DNA from: Branchipolynoe longqiensis
Taxonomy: Eukaryota; Annelida; Polychaeta; Phyllodocida; Polynoidae
Reading direction: 5' to 3'
Assembly (NCBI GenBank): GCA_030323885.1
Contig: JASIRB010000109.1
Location: 170,945-234,944, forward strand
DNA length: 64,000 nucleotides
Part shown: positions 19,331-27,842 of the stretch, one piece after another
Layout: each line of letters begins with the position of its first letter
How positions within the stretch are numbered: the stretch's first letter is position 1
The notes under the pieces: model-generated
The model's input: only the letters and a program-made list of their open reading frames with translations
Told to the model about the DNA's origin: nothing
The model's database searches: none
Position numbers and translations under genes: made by a program

Positions 19331-19424
19331 TACAGTGCAGGTGGGGCCCACACACCTGAGAGTAATCAGTCACCGTCTAAACCACACAACACCCTGGAGT
19401 AGATTGCTTCCTTACTTACTATAG

Positions 19425-19576
19425 ACAACAACACCAAAAACAACAACAACAGCGACAGCAGCATAAATCTGACCAGCAGCCTGTCGACCTGCGCTATGTC
19501 CCTGTATCAACTGCACGTGGGCGCCTACTTCTGCGCGTCTGGGACCTTCTCCAGCAGCTGAACTCTTCCAGCGTGC
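19425..19576 (+). CDS. Candidate internal exon, Gln-rich then PVDLR-containing
   Basis: Between the GGT satellite and the TCC tract lies about 200 bp of ordinary sequence with one frame open from 19381. A polypyrimidine stretch ending TTACTTACTATAG makes a plausible acceptor at 19424, and GTGC followed by GTAAAT a possible donor at 19577. The frame reads as a Gln-rich stretch, then [17 protein letters not shown] and [20 protein letters not shown] resembles the PxDLS-type motif that recruits CtBP, so a transcriptional regulator would fit, but this is speculation. Without splicing the frame runs on into the low-complexity tract to 20187. Family not recognised. Confidence 0.3.
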
Positions 19577-19624
19577 GTAAATCCTCCGGCTCTCCTCCAG
19601 TGCGGCGTCAAATGAAGACTACTC

Positions 19625-20350
19625 CTGGCCCCCCCCTCCCCTCCCCCCCCCTGTCCATTCTTCTCTTCCTCGTGCTCCTCCCCCCCCCCCTATCCCTCCT
19701 CCCTCCTCCTCCTTCCTCCTCCTTCCCCCTCCTTCCACCTCCTTCCTCCTCCCCTCTCCTCCTTCCTCCTCCTTCCTCCTCCTTCCTCCTCCTTCCTCCT
19801 CCTTCCTCCTCCTTCCTCCTCCTTCCACCTCCTTCCTCCTTCCCTCTCCTCCTTCCTCCTCCTTCCTCCTCCTTCCTCCTCCTTTCTCCTCCTTCCTCCT
19901 CTTTCCCGCTCCTTCCTCCTTCCACCTCCTCCTGTCTCGTCCTTTCTCCTTCCACCTCCTCCTTCCTCCTCCTTCCTCCGTCCCCCTCCTCCTCCTTCCT
20001 CCTTCCGCCCCCCTCCGTCCTCCTCCTACCTCCTTCCTCCTCCTTCCTCCTTCCACCTCCTCCTTCCTCCTCCTTCCTCCTTCCACCTCCTCCTTCCTCC
20101 TCCTTCCTCCTTCCCCCTCCTTCCTCGTTCCCCCACCTTCCTCGTTCCCCACACCTTCCACCTCCTGGTGGTTGGGGTGAGGGGTGAGAGAGGAGGTGAA
20201 GGGGTGGGAGGGGGGAAGAGGGGAGGGTGTGGCAGGGGGAGGACGGTGGTTGGGGTGAGAGGGGTGGAAGTGGGTAGGGAGGTGGGAGTGTGAGGGGGTG
20301 AGGGGGGAGGAGGGTGGTGGGGGTGAGGAGGTGGGAGGGGGGAGGAGCGT
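19625..20350. repeat. TCC/TTCC tract followed by GGGTGAGG tract
   Basis: 19625-20165 is nearly pure CCTCCTTCCTCCTT on plus. 20165-20350 switches abruptly to G-rich GGGTGAGGGG units, so the strand asymmetry flips. Long Pro/Ser and Glu/Gly/Arg ORFs here are artefacts. Confidence 0.9.
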
Positions 20351-20520
20351 CCATTGTTAATTAGGCGGCGTTCATCAAATGAAGGTAACTGGTGTATGTG
20401 TATATTTGTGTCACTCTGTGTGGGTGGGTGGGTGGGTGGGGGTGTGGGGCTGGAAGGGGTGTGGTTGAGTGGAGGGGTGGTGGGGGGGGGGGCGATGTGA
20501 TGTTGTTCGCTTTGTTTTGT
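20351..20520. repeat. GTGGG repeats and flank, related to 20850-20960
   Basis: TTAATTAGGCGGCGTTCATC at about 20356 recurs as TTAATTAGGCGACGTTCATC at 20848, followed in both by GTGTA, ATATTTGT and TCACTCTGTG and then a G-run. The intervening SINE-A (20520-20840) therefore probably inserted into, or was duplicated with, this repeat. Confidence 0.6.
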
Positions 20521-20845
20521 TTGGGATTTTGAATCCTTGCAACATCTAGGGTCATATCAGGTCAGGTACCGACTTGTGACAGCGCACACTCATGGCGACT
20601 TTATAGTGCTGCCCCCCTGGGACACCATGCTGCCAGCCCCATGACCTAATATCCCACTCAGTCACATTATCCTGACACCGAGCCAACCAGTCCACTCCCC
20701 ATCCTAATAATGCCAAGCACCAGGCTACGAAGCGACAAGTATCAATTTTTAAGTCATTGGTTTGACTCGACCAGGGTTTGAATGCACGATCTACCAAAAG
20801 CGGAGACGGACGCTCAACTCATTTTGCCATCCCGTTTGGTCGCAT
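20520..20845 (-). mobile_element. SINE-A, reverse
   Basis: CATCTAGGGTCATATCAGG, full body, inverted type-L head ending CATTTTGCCATCCCGTTTGG. The extreme tail is altered. Confidence 0.8.
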
Positions 20846-21039
20846 TGTTAATTAGGCGACGTTCATCAAGTGAGAGTAGCTGGTGTAGATCTATATTTGT
20901 ATCACTCTGTGAGTGGATCGGGTGTGGGTGGGGGGGGGGGGGGGGGGGAGGGAGGGGGAGGGGGGGGCGGCGCCATCAAGCTGGCCACCATGTTGTTTGC
21001 TGCTTGTTGGCGTAAGCTGTTTCCGCCATTGAACCCCCC

Positions 21040-21382
21040 GTTTGTTTGTTTGTTGTTGTTTTAGGTCCTAGCAACATCTAAGGTCATATCAGGACAGGTA
21101 CCAACTTGTGACAGTGCGCACTCATGGCAACTTTATAGTGCTGCACCAATGGAAGACCAGGCCACCAGTACCATGACCTGATATCCCACTCAGTCACATT
21201 ATCCTGACACTGAGCCAACCAGTCCTTGTCATATCCTAATAATGACGAGCGCCAGGCTAGGAAGCGACAAGTATACATTATTAAGTCATTGGTTTGACTT
21301 AACCAGGGTTCAAACCCACGACCCCACGATCTACCAACATGGGAGACGGACGCTCTAACTCATTCGGCCATCCCGTCTGGTC
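21040..21382 (-). mobile_element. SINE-A, reverse, full length
   Basis: GTTTGTTTGTTGTTGTTTTA tail, full body, inverted type-L head (GGGTTCAAACCC, then CATTCGGCCATCCCGTCTGG). Confidence 0.85.
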
Positions 21383-21420
21383 AATCCCCCCCCCCCGCCC
21401 CCGTTGTCTTGGTGGTTAAA

Positions 21421-21789
21421 CCCGGTGTCACAGTTTGAAAGGGTACCCAGTTAAATGCGGGACTTTTTGCAATGTGCATACGTCAAAGGCGAACAGCAAG
21501 CCTGAAATCTTGTCTGAATTCATGGCTTGCTTCCGTCTGTGGAGGAGCTCTCTGGAAATGTTGGGCGAGACCAGTAAGGAGACTGTTTAGGCATCATTGT
21601 AGTGAATATTTTATGCTTGATACTGATAGTAATATATATTACCCTCTACACTAACAAGTTAACAAGCAATTAACAAGTTATTAAACGTCGGTACAATATC
21701 AATCAAGCGGAAATGTCGTTCGACTTTGAGACATGCGCATTGCGAAAAGGCCCGTTATAAACTGGGTATCCTTTCAAATTGTGACACCG
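21421..21789. mobile_element. MITE-6 with ~65-bp inverted termini
   Basis: Left end CCGGTGTCACAGTTTGAAAG and then GGTACCCAGTT. The reverse complement of the right end is CCGGTGTCACAATTTGAAAG and then GATACCCAGTT. Similarity continues through CTTTTTGCAATG (left) versus CTTTTCGCAATG (right) and CAAAG. About 369 bp, no coding. The target duplication was not resolved. Confidence 0.65.
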
Positions 21790-22005
21790 GCTGTGAAAGT
21801 ACAACATCTGAACACTTTTACTTCTGGATACTGAATGGTTTATTCACGTCCAGGGCTTGCTGAACTGCCAGCTAAACTTTCCATGACGTCATCTCATTTA
21901 CATACTACTTTGTCTCACTCACCGTCTAGTACCTCATGCATCTCATTAGCATATAATACCTACGTGTCTGGACATCTATTATGCATATATCACACCGGCC
22001 AGTGT
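21790..22005. other. No recognised feature
   Basis: About 215 bp of ordinary AT-rich sequence. The frame open from 21835 runs into the LINE fragment and is not convincing on its own. Confidence 0.3.
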
Positions 22006-22009
22006 GAAA

Positions 22010-22228
22010 TGCTATGGCTGTATTTACTGTTCATCATGGTCTGGCCAAAACAAAACCCGAACATCTTCCAAGGCACAGTGAAACGGTGGAAGAAAATGAA
22101 GGCAGGCAAAGGAAGAGGTGGGACGATAACGTCGAGGAATGAACACGCCTGGAGTTCGGCAGGTCCCAGAGGGCGGTGGAGAACAGCGAAAAATGGATAA
22201 TACTGGTTGCAATGCTAGTCCTGATATT
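22010..22228 (+). pseudogene. LINE ORF2 C-terminus, decayed
   Basis: One frame gives HHGLAKTKPEHLPRHSE, then GRQRKRWDDNVEE, a stop, then TRLEFGRSQRAVENSEKW. The order (GLAKT; R/K-rich; W-D-D-N-V-E-E; RAVEN-EKW) is the usual C-terminal end of an endonuclease-reverse transcriptase type LINE ORF2 found widely in invertebrates. A TGA stop sits between the two blocks. It is a different family from the other LINEs here. Confidence 0.6.
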
Positions 22229-22362
22229 TTTGTTTTTGTTTAGTAAAGTATTTATTCATCTGAATATGACATTTGTCAGCGCCGGAGCACTGGTCTTCTG
22301 GCCATCTTACTATTGGAATTGACAGTCTAAATAATCTAAGTTTGATCAGTGCTGTATTAGTT
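22229..22362 (-). mobile_element. Poly(A) retroelement P, 3' end, reverse
   Basis: Reverse copy of the 3' end seen at 24905-25052: AGTAAAGTATTTATTCATCT, GACATTTGTCAGCGCCGG, TGGCCATCTTACTATTGG, with a decayed T-run in place of the poly(A). It is 5'-truncated to about 130 bp. Confidence 0.65.
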
Positions 22363-22410
22363 GTATGACCTTAGATGTTGCCAGGAAGTAAAACTCCAAC
22401 AACCAACAGG
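22363..22410 (+). mobile_element. SINE-A 3' tail only
   Basis: TATGACCTTAGATGTTGCC, then AAAACTCCAACAACCAAC. Confidence 0.65.
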
Positions 22411-22459
22411 TTGAAAAGTCGTCTGTGGTGCACCAATGACCCTCATAGTTAAGGGATTG

Positions 22460-22464
22460 CTGAC

Positions 22465-22496
<32 letters not shown>

Positions 22497-22560
22497 GTTG
22501 GTTGGTTGGTTGTTGGAGTTTTACGTCCTGGCAACATCTAAGGTCATATCAGGACGGGTG
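22460..22560 (-). mobile_element. ATG microsatellite and SINE-A 3' tail
   Basis: A (GAT)n run at 22460-22495, then GTTGGTTGGTTGGTTGTTGG and GTCATATCAGGACGGG, the reverse of the SINE-A 3' end. Confidence 0.7.
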
Positions 22561-22682
22561 ATGATGATGTATAGGTGTGTATGTGTGGGTTTGTGGGTGG
22601 GATTAATGATGGTGTATGCTTGTTGTTGTTGAAGATTTATACTGCCTATCATGGATAAGCCTGAATAGGCTTGTTTTCACCA

Positions 22683-22925
22683 TTAGATAGTTTGTCGATA
22701 GAAAGCCCGAGCCTACACTTTTACCGACCCAAGGGATTTTTTACCTCCCACACCACATAGACATGGTATGAGAGCAACTGGCCTTTGATGATGCTGTAAG
22801 TTATACACAGCGGTGGAAATCCAAATTGGCAGAGGTGGGGGCACAGGGAATCGAACCACTGACCTTCAGATTAGGAGTCCGACCTAGAAAAAAGTCAGAC
22901 ACTCTAACCACTCCGCCACAGAGAA
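22683..22925 (-). mobile_element. SINE-B, reverse (tail partly preserved from about 22630)
   Basis: GAAGATTTATACTGCCTATC at about 22632 is the inverted tail, then CGATAGAAAGCCCGAGCC, the body and the inverted head (GAATCGAACCACTGACC, CTAGAAAAAAGTCAGACAC, CTCCGCCACAGAGAACACC). Confidence 0.85.
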
Positions 22926-23099
22926 CACCACTGTGTGGGTGAGTATGTGGGAGTATAGGTGTGAATGGAGTGGGTGGAGTCCAATGGGATGTGGGGGTGG
23001 GAGGGTTGTCAGGTAGGGATGGTGGGTGTGAAAGTTTATGTTATCACTATAGATAGACATGCCAACCCTTTGTATACAAGGAGAATAATACCGTTCTAT

Positions 23100-23180
23100 G
23101 ACTTCCCTCCGCCTCCCCCCCCTCCCCCCTAATCCCTCCCTCCCCCCCCCCCTTCTCTCCACCCCCCCCCCCCCGCCCCC
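23100..23180. repeat. C-rich run
   Basis: Near-pure C/T stretch with C-runs of 10 or more. Confidence 0.8.
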
Positions 23181-23289
23181 ACAAGTGAACTGTGCCGTCG
23201 CTGCTGTCTCAATCGAGGTGTCGCCTCAGTGCCCTCTAGCGAGCGTCATTTGGTTCATTCTAGAATGATCCGAAATTGGCTAGGTTTGT

Positions 23290-23480
23290 CAGTAAATACC
23301 TCCAGCTGGGTTTTGTTTGTTTTTGGCGGAGTTTTCAGTCGCATTGGTGCACTGAAGGCTGCAAATCTGCAGCATTGTATGGGCACCGCTGAAAACGGTC
23401 CCATTTGGTCGGGATTTGGTTTCCGACGGGTAGTGGTCAGAGAAATTGGGGAGGGGGGGGAGGAAAAAGGCATCCCAAGA
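23290..23480 (+). repeat. Dispersed repeat R3, copy 1
   Basis: Contains GGAGTTTTCAGTCGCATTGG, GCTGCAAATCTGCAGCA, TGTATGGGCACCGCTGAA and a closing AGAGAAATTGGGG. The inverted counterpart is 45225-45345 (GGTGCCCATACAGTGCTGC, CAGCCTTCAGCATGCC). CTGCAAATCTGCAG-type hairpin inside. Class unknown. Confidence 0.5.
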
Positions 23481-23517
23481 GCCCAACCACAGTCCTCTGA
23501 GACGGCTGGGTGAGGCT

Positions 23518-23790
23518 GGGTGGTTGGTGTAGTTTTACGCCACAGTAAGACCCTAGACCATACCAGGACATGCACCGACTTGTGACAGCGTGCACTCATG
23601 GCAACTTTATAGTGCTGCCCCACTGGGAAATCAGGCCGCCGGCACCATGACCTGATGTCCCACACAGTCACATTATCCTGACACTGTGCACCCAGTCCCT
23701 GTCCTGACCTCATAACGCCAAGCACCAAGCAGCAACAGGTATTTATTTTATAAGTCATTGGGTTTGACTCGATCCAGGATCCAAACTTCA
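23518..23790 (-). mobile_element. SINE-A, reverse, diverged
   Basis: GGTTGGTGTAGTTTTACGCC, then the body (GCACTCATGGCAACTTTATA, CACAGTCACATTATCCTGAC) to ATTGGGTTTGACTCGATCC. Older copy with many changes; head mostly gone. Confidence 0.75.
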
Positions 23791-23962
23791 GTCCCTCTAG
23801 ATTCACCGGTATGCACAGTAAGTCCGGCCAAGGCCCGGGGAAGAAGTGAAGTGAGGATGGGATTAGTTAGGCAGTGGGTGGGGTTACCTGTTAGTTGTTA
23901 GTGAAAATCAGTGGTTAGTTGGTAGTGGTGTCAAGTCAGCTATGGCGATGAGGTGGGGCCTG

Positions 23963-24100
23963 CTAGTCCTCGGTGTCAGGGTCTGGGGGACCGACAGTGT
24001 TCATGATGTCTGCGTTCTGGTGGTAGAAGCGAGCAAGTGCATTCCAGGATGACTTGGAAATCCTGGAGAGGATAGCCAGAGCGGCCTTATTGTCGCTGAG
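23963..24100 (-). pseudogene. Coding-like fragment with C-terminal stop, frame-shifted
   Basis: On the minus strand one frame reads LSDNKAALAILSRISKSS and WNALA, and after a one-base shift near 24031 the next frame reads RFYHQNADIMNTVG and then PPDPDTED before TAG (23963-23965). The two parts join naturally in composition, so a single frameshift in an ancestral ORF is likely. A good acceptor-like CTATCCTCTCCAG at about 24068-24080 gives an alternative reading in which only the second frame is an exon. No family recognised. It could be an old transposase, LINE ORF1 or host exon. Confidence 0.3.
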
Positions 24101-24169
24101 TTATACGCTGTATGGTTTGGAAACATGGCCTATGTATAAGTATATGTATATATATATATATCTATATAT

Positions 24170-24330
24170 ATATATGTTATGCATAAGAATTATGCGAGTA
24201 TAAAGGCGTGAAGGGGAATGTTCCCTATATTATCACCCAATGTTGTGTACTATTTTATGGGTGTTCCCTTTTCACAGTGACTTTATATGTTGTATAAGAA
24301 TTATGTGAGTATAATAACCTGGAATATCCC
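24170..24330 (+). repeat. Short repeat R4 (two units)
   Basis: ATAAGAATTATGCGAGTATA at 24182 and ATAAGAATTATGTGAGTATA at 24294, also related to 13820. AT microsatellite precedes it at 24150-24175. Confidence 0.5.
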
Positions 24331-24444
24331 TAGTTTCCCCCATCTGAATGTGGGTGACACGGACCCCCCCCCCCCCCCCCCCACCGCAATCCCCGACACT
24401 CAACCACACACCTCGCCTCTCACTGCCACTCCTCACCACACCTA

Positions 24445-24627
24445 TATCGGAAGCGGTGGCGGCATCGGTAAGAGCGTAGGCTTCCCTTGCGGAAGGTCGG
24501 GGAGTTTTGAAAACTGCGTGGCCGAATCAATCCAATGACTTACCAAATTGATACTTATCGCTACCTAGCCTGGCACTCGGCATTACTAGGATAGGGAAAT
24601 GACTGGTTACTTCAGTATCAGGATACT
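24445..24627 (+). mobile_element. SINE-A 5' part (interrupted copy)
   Basis: Type-R head AAGCGGTGGCGGCATCGGTA, body to TTCAGTATCAGGATA. The copy resumes at 25054 (ATGTGACTGAGTGGGATATC) after a poly(A) retroelement. Confidence 0.8.
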
Positions 24628-25053
24628 CCCCTGCCACCACCCTTAACCATCATGAACAAACCATCAACACACCGAACATCCTACACAACTATCAATCTGT
24701 TTAAACACATCGAACATTATATAAGACAGACAAAATGTCTTGTCAACTCTGAACTTAACTTGTTTTATAAGAGAAAAAATGTAACCCACAACGATTATTT
24801 GAGTTGCCCCGAGTATACACCTTCTACTCGGTGCTGCTCCTCATTTTCGCATGAACTACAGTGACTGTTGCTGTACATTATACAGCAGGAGCCACTCCCT
24901 TAATTCTACAGGATCGGTGCTGTAACTAATACAGCGCTGATCAAACTTATTCTAATAGTAAGATGGCCGGAAGACCAGTGCCCCGGCGCTGACAAATGTC
25001 ATGTTCAGATGAATAAATACTTTACCAAAAAAAAAAAAAAAAAAAAAAAAAAA
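24628..25053 (+). mobile_element. Poly(A)-tailed retroelement P inserted in SINE-A
   Basis: About 425 bp ending GATGAATAAATACTTTACC and an A-run of about 32. Polyadenylation signal AATAAA lies at the end. The 3' 120 bp match 22229-22362 in reverse, so this is a dispersed retroelement, not a one-off processed mRNA. The ORF at 24652-24864 (70 codons) has no recognised domain. The long, uninterrupted poly(A) indicates a young insertion. It sits between GTATCAGGATA and ATGTGACTGAGTGGG of a SINE-A. Confidence 0.7.
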
Positions 25054-25196
25054 ATGTGACTGAGTGGGATATCAGGTCATGGTGCTAGCGGCCTGGTCTC
25101 CCAGTGGGGGCAACACTGTAAAGTTGCCATGAGTGCAAGTCGGTACCCATCCCAATTTGGCCTTGGATGTTGCCAGCATGTAAAACTCCAACAAAC
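25054..25196 (+). mobile_element. SINE-A 3' part (interrupted copy)
   Basis: Continuation of 24445-24627 through GGTCATGGTGCTAGCGGCC to GTAAAACTCCAACAAACAAG. Confidence 0.8.
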
Positions 25197-25329
25197 AAGC
25201 ACCACATCCTCCCATTTCACTGGCCACCTCACCACTCACCCCTCACCCCTCCCCCTCCACCCCTCCCCCTCCACCTTCCCCCTCCCCCTTGATCAAGCCC
25301 TTCGCCGTCACCAATCACCCATACATAGC

Positions 25330-25505
25330 CGACATGAGTGCGCACTGTCACAAGTCGGCACCCGTCCTGATATGACCTTAGATGTTGCCTGGACGTTAAA
25401 CTCCAACAACCAACCAAACCGCCGCCCATCACATCAAACCGCCTATCAGTATGACCTTAGATGTTGCCATGACGTAAAACCCCAAACAAAACAAAGCAAA
25501 CAACT
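25330..25505 (+). mobile_element. Two SINE-A 3' tail fragments
   Basis: 25330-25425 (ACATGAGTGCGCACTGTCAC through AACTCCAACAACCAACC) and 25447-25505 (GTATGACCTTAGATGTTGCC, then AACCCCAAAC), separated by about 20 bp. Confidence 0.7.
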
Positions 25506-25684
25506 TCACATCGCCACTCATTCACAAACCTTTTTTTCACACTTCATTTTTCTTTCATCCCTCACCCCACTGTTGGCCTTGTGACGTCATCAGACACGTG
25601 ACCGATTGATAGACTGGAGGCACACAGGTGTCGTGGGGAGGGGGGGGGAGCTAAATATCTGAGACTTGTTTTTTATGGGTTTTT

Positions 25685-25987
25685 TGTGTGAAGATTTATA
25701 CTGCCTATCATGGATAACACTGAATAGACTTGTTTTCACCATTAGACAGTTTGTTGATAGAAAGCCCGAGCCTACACTTTTACCGGCCCAAGGGATTTTT
25801 AACCTCCCACACCACACAGACATGGTATGAGAGCAACAGGCCTTTGATGACACTGTAAGTTATGCACAGCGGTGGAAATCCAAATTGGCAGAGGTGCGGG
25901 CATGGGGAATCGAACCACTGACCATCAGATTAGGAGTCTGACCTAGAAAAAAGTCAGACACTCTAACCACTCCGCCACAGAGAACAC
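25685..25987 (-). mobile_element. SINE-B, reverse, full length
   Basis: GAAGATTTATACTGCCTATC tail, ATTAGACAGTTTGTTGATAG, body, and inverted head ending CCGCCACAGAGAACACC. The small minus-strand ORF here is read-through of the SINE. Confidence 0.85.
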
Positions 25988-25994
25988 CCAGGTG

Positions 25995-26262
25995 TTCTTT
26001 GTTGGGGTTTTACATCCTAACAACATCTAACAGGAACCTAGTTTGCTTCTTTCACTATTTTCTATTCACTAATTTTACTTGTTTGTTTATTGTTTTACGT
26101 CCTAGCAACATCTAAGGTCATATCAGGATGGGTATCGACTTGTGACAGTGCGCACTTATGGCGACTTTATAGTGCTGCCCCGTTGGGAGACCAGGCCGCT
26201 AGCACCATGACCTGATATCCTACTCAGTCAGATTATCCTGACACTGAGCCACCCAGTTTGCG
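25995..26262 (-). mobile_element. SINE-A, reverse, with broken tail
   Basis: A short tail piece (GGGGTTTTACATCCTAACAA), about 50 bp of other sequence, then TTGTTTTACGTCCTAGCAAC and the body to CACTGAGCCACCCAGT. The head is missing. Confidence 0.75.
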
Positions 26263-26309
26263 GGACCTAGTGGAGACAGATGCCAATGTTGTTCGGATAT
26301 GGGGGGAGA

Positions 26310-26575
26310 AGTTTGTTTGTTGGGGTTTTACATGCTAGCAACATTTAATGTTATATCAGGACTTTTGACAATGTGCACTCATGGCAACTTTATAGTGATT
26401 CCGCACTGGGAGACTATGCCACCGACACCATGACACGATATCCCACTCAGTTACATTATCCTCGTACCAAGCCAACAAGTCCTTGTCCTATCCTATTAAT
26501 GCCGAGCGCCAGGCTAGGTAGCGACAAGTACCAAATTTGTAAGTCATTGGTTTGACTACACCCAGCGGGTGTGAA
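26310..26575 (-). mobile_element. SINE-A, reverse
   Basis: TTGTTGGGGTTTTACATGCT, body to AAGTACCAAATTTGTAAGTC and TTGGTTTGACTAC. Confidence 0.75.
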
Positions 26576-26708
26576 GGGGGGGGGAGTGTCCTAATAATTG
26601 GAATAGCCATGCTTCTTATGCAATCATTGCTTTGACCTGGTCGGGATTCGACAGCCCCCGATCTTCTGCACTTGTTGCTGCATACAAAGGATTATTGAGT
26701 TAATTTAG

Positions 26709-27049
26709 AGTTGCATAGTCTGATGGTTTTGAATTTCTGTATTTTTTTCTGATATAAATATATTAGATGTATCACCAGTATCTACTTTACATTAGCTCAA
26801 AGTTACTTTTATTTTAAATGGTAAACTTTTGAGATATTTTGAGTGCAAACGTGGAAAATTAGTTGCTTGCCAAAACTCTGACACCATAGACCTCTGCATT
26901 AACAGGTTCTGTTAAATTGACTCAGTCTTGCCTTCTACGCAGAAACAAATGCTTAATAAGTGCATCAGTATCTAAGTCAGATATGTAAAATCAAATCTAG
27001 ATAATTTGTTTGGTTTTGAAAATTTGATATTTCATCGGACTGTGCAGCT
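26709..27049 (+). mobile_element. MITE-1 (TTAA family), copy 1
   Basis: 341 bp, ends AGTTGCATAGTCTGATGG and CATCGGACTGTGCAGCT, followed on the right by TTAA (left target now TTAG). Interior has GAGATATTTTGAGTGCAAAC, GCCAAAACTCTGACACCATA and TGCATCAGTATCTAAGT. AT-rich, non-coding. TTAA targets are used by piggyBac and Kolobok elements. The AG start lacks the piggyBac CCY, so Kolobok-like is more likely. Confidence 0.8.
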
Positions 27050-27056
27050 TTAATAA

Positions 27057-27838
27057 AACCTGTTACCGCTGAAACCTATGGTAGCAGCATTTTGACTTGC
27101 TTGTCAAAATTAATTTGCCATGTTTGTACTTCAAATATCTCAAATGTTAGCCATTTAAAATGAGTTATTTCAACCTAAAGGCCCAGTCAGACCTTACTGG
27201 ACTGCGTACCGGACAACACCGGACACCAACGGACAAAGAATTGTCTAGTCCGTTGGTGTCCGGTGTCAAAATGTACCGGATGAAACGAACGCTAAACGGA
27301 CAAGGAATGTACATTAACAAATAGCCACCAGACGATAACCGGACCATAGCCGGACACCACCCGAATGTCTAATGGACGGACCAGACACCAACCGGACACC
27401 AACCGGACACCTACCGGACTGTTCACGGACACGCCAAAAACCGACCGACAAAATTCCCGCAGCACCATCAACAGACTCTTTAGAATACAAACCAGACACC
27501 TAAAGGATGAGTAACGGACATGAAACGGACAAAATGGACTAAACGGACTTAAAACGGACACCAAACGTAGACCTCAGTCCAGCGGTGTCCGGTACAAGTT
27601 TTGTGCATGTTCAAAACTTGCTACCGTACACACTGGACACCACCGGACACAGAATGGACAAGCTGGATGCCAATCTTATATAAACCGTACATTGCCGTAT
27701 TTCACCGGACAGTGTCCGGTTTCTGTCCGGTTCCTCAATCCGGTGAGGTCTGACTGGGGCTGTAAGTAAAGTAGATTATTTTGGTCAATCTGATGTATTT
27801 ATCCCAGAAAATGGCAGAAACCATCGAACTATGCAACT
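27057..27838 (-). mobile_element. MITE-1, copy 2, reverse, truncated, split by MITE-2
   Basis: Begins inside the family (AACCTGTTACCGCTGAAACC) directly after copy 1 and ends CCATCGAACTATGCAACT plus TTAA at 27839. A 585-bp MITE-2 (27178-27762) is inserted in it. Confidence 0.75.
27178..27762. mobile_element. MITE-2, 585 bp, built from CGGAC motifs
   Basis: Inverted ends AAGGCCCAGTCAGACC and GGTCTGACTGGGGCTG with TA on both sides. At least 20 copies of CGGAC or GTCCG in the 585 bp (for example ACCGGACACC at about 27395-27415 in tandem). Related ends occur at 40216-40545 and 50091-50706. A GGCC-containing end with a TA or TAA target suits PIF/Harbinger. No ORF is conserved. Confidence 0.75.
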
Positions 27839-27842
27839 TTAA

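Noticed and set aside
17146..19373. Minus-strand ORFs of over 680 codons and plus-strand ORFs up to 259 codons
   Set aside because: All are translations of the GGT satellite in several frames at once, with only Thr/His/Pro or Gly/Val/Trp. No domain, no codon bias, and many frames are open equally.
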